NCBI GenBank assembly: GCA_902826385.1
Contig: CADEEU010000216.1
Location: 1 to 6,589, forward strand
Direction of reading: 5' to 3'
Origin: an uncultured Acidobacteriota bacterium
Lineage (GTDB): Bacteria; Acidobacteriota; Blastocatellia; Pyrinomonadales; Pyrinomonadaceae
DNA length: 6,589 nucleotides
In this document: positions 5,720-6,589 of the stretch, in pieces
How positions within the stretch are numbered: the stretch's first letter is position 1
Layout: each line of letters begins with the position of its first letter
The notes under the pieces: model-generated
The model's input: the letters and a program-made list of their open reading frames with translations, nothing else
Database searches by the model: none
What the model was told of the DNA's origin: nothing
Position numbers and translations under genes: made by a program

Positions 5720-6589
5720 GTGTGCCGCTCTCCACTCTTCCGTTCATCACCCACGCCGACTGTCGCCAACGCAACCAGCAATAGAAAAAAATACGCGTTC
5801 GACGGAGTTCGAAGCGGAAAATCGAAAAAGCTATGGATCAGAATGCCGACGCAGCCAGCCATTGCTCCGACCGCGATGCTTCGTCGTGTAGGACTTGTCG
5901 AACGCAGAACAACCGCCGACGCGCGTCTAAAAAATAACGCAATAAACGCAACCACGCACAGAAACGCAAGCACGCCGCCGTCTGCCAAGGCCTGCAGATA
6001 GTCATTGTGTGCCTGCTCGACGCGAAAGAATCCGTTCCACGTATCGTGCCGCGTAAAGGCCACGCCGAAAGCGTCAAAGCCGGCCCCGATGATCGGGTGA
6101 TCTTGAAAAATCTTTAACGCAACGGACCAGAAGTGGGCACGCCCGCTCGTTACGTCCGCCTGAGAGCCCATTCCCAAACCACGGACCAGCGGATCGGCGC
6201 CGGAAAGAAACAGAACGGCGAATGCAACCAAAATTAAGGCCGCGGCACTCGCTATCGCTATTTTCAGTCCAATCCGGCCGGTTGCGGAGTCGTGTCCTGC
6301 ATTTCTCCTCAAATAAAAATGTGCAAACAGGACGAACGCGGCAACGCCAAGCGTGCTTATCACGCCGCCGCGAGAGCCGGTCATCACGACGGCGATGACC
6401 ATCAGCAGCATCGCGATCATCAGCAACGCCTTGCGGTTTCGCTCAACTACATCGCCGAGCAGCAAACCAAAGGTAATGCCGATCGTCATTTCCATAAATG
6501 CCGCAAAGTGATGTTGATTTACAAACGGACCGAACGGAATCGCCTGCGGTGTCGGCCGCATGCCGTAGATGGCGTCGGGGCTTGCAAGC
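5716..6589 (-). CDS. O-antigen ligase/polymerase-like membrane protein (Wzy_C/WaaL family), N-terminus missing
   Basis: The reading frame is open to the right edge (LASPDAIYG precedes the Met at 6561), so the gene starts outside the window; about 290 C-terminal residues are visible. Numbering from that Met, family hallmarks appear in order: GPFVNQHHFAAF at 11-22, TGSRGG at 61-66, RAHFWSVALKIFQDHPIIGAG at 141-161, the AHNDYLQALADGG motif at 184-196, and HSFFDFPLRTPSNA at 243-256. Hydrophobic segments lie at about 20-37, 45-61, 66-84, 99-119, 195-211, 229-248 and 257-272, with the large loop carrying the AHND motif between the fourth and fifth. Members of this family move or polymerise lipid-linked glycans at the outer face of the inner membrane; which reaction is done here cannot be told. 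The stop is TAG (5718-5716), sharing CTAG with the convergent TPR gene. No terminator fits between them. Confidence 0.9.
   Translation of the reverse strand, partial: LASPDAIYGMRPTPQAIPFGPFVNQHHFAAFMEMTIGITFGLLLGDVVERNRKALLMIAMLLMVIAVVMTGSRGGVISTLGVAAFVLFAHFYLRRNAGHDSATGRIGLKIAIASAAALILVAFAVLFLSGADPLVRGLGMGSQADVTSGRAHFWSVALKIFQDHPIIGAGFDAFGVAFTRHDTWNGFFRVEQAHNDYLQALADGGVLAFLCVVAFIALFFRRASAVVLRSTSPTRRSIAVGAMAGCVGILIHSFFDFPLRTPSNAYFFLLLVALATVGVGDERKSGERHT

Noticed and set aside
1..6589. CRISPR array, tRNA/rRNA genes, insertion sequence or toxin-antitoxin/defence system
   Set aside because: I saw no regularly spaced repeats with spacers, no tRNA-like cloverleaf, no transposase-like protein and no defence-type domains among the proteins.

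Overview
The window carries five protein-coding loci and no RNA genes, and looks like bacterial chromosome of moderate GC content. Gene content and protein style point to a Gram-negative-type organism, most likely Acidobacteriota (Blastocatellia/Pyrinomonadales-like). The basis is an outer-membrane-lipoprotein-sorting-like protein, a large secreted TPR protein with Lys/Pro/Ala-rich linkers, and an O-antigen ligase-type membrane protein. The lineage is my inference from resemblance to remembered proteins and was not checked by a search.

Layout. (1) 2-625 (+): 3' part of a LolA-like/outer-membrane-lipoprotein-sorting-like protein, running off the left edge. (2) 702-1445 (-): coiled-coil plus C4 zinc-ribbon protein (COG1579 type), convergent with (1); a weak terminator-like hairpin lies between them. 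(3) 1446-1658: a 213-bp gap with a TTG-start ribosome-binding site, a possible -10 box, and a long imperfect inverted repeat built on an ACGCGGAG-like core. (4) 1659-2177 (-): an unrecognised 172-residue protein. (5) 2178-2280: a short divergent promoter region. (6) 2281-5719 (+): a signal-peptide-bearing TPR protein with a long disordered tail and a C-terminal beta-sandwich-like domain. Its frame is broken near 5114 inside a 25-bp tandem repeat, so it reads as two overlapping ORFs (2281-5154 and 5072-5719). (7) 5716-6589 (-): the C-terminal part of an O-antigen ligase/polymerase-like membrane protein, convergent with (6) and sharing a CTAG at the two stop codons, running off the right edge.

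The genes do not form one obvious operon; strands alternate (+, -, -, +, -). Three of the five products belong to the cell envelope (lipoprotein-sorting-like, secreted TPR, O-antigen ligase-like), but nothing seen ties them into a single pathway. I see no defence system, mobile element or CRISPR array. The points most worth a second look are the frame break in the TPR gene, the 25-bp coding repeat at that spot, and the long intergenic inverted repeat.
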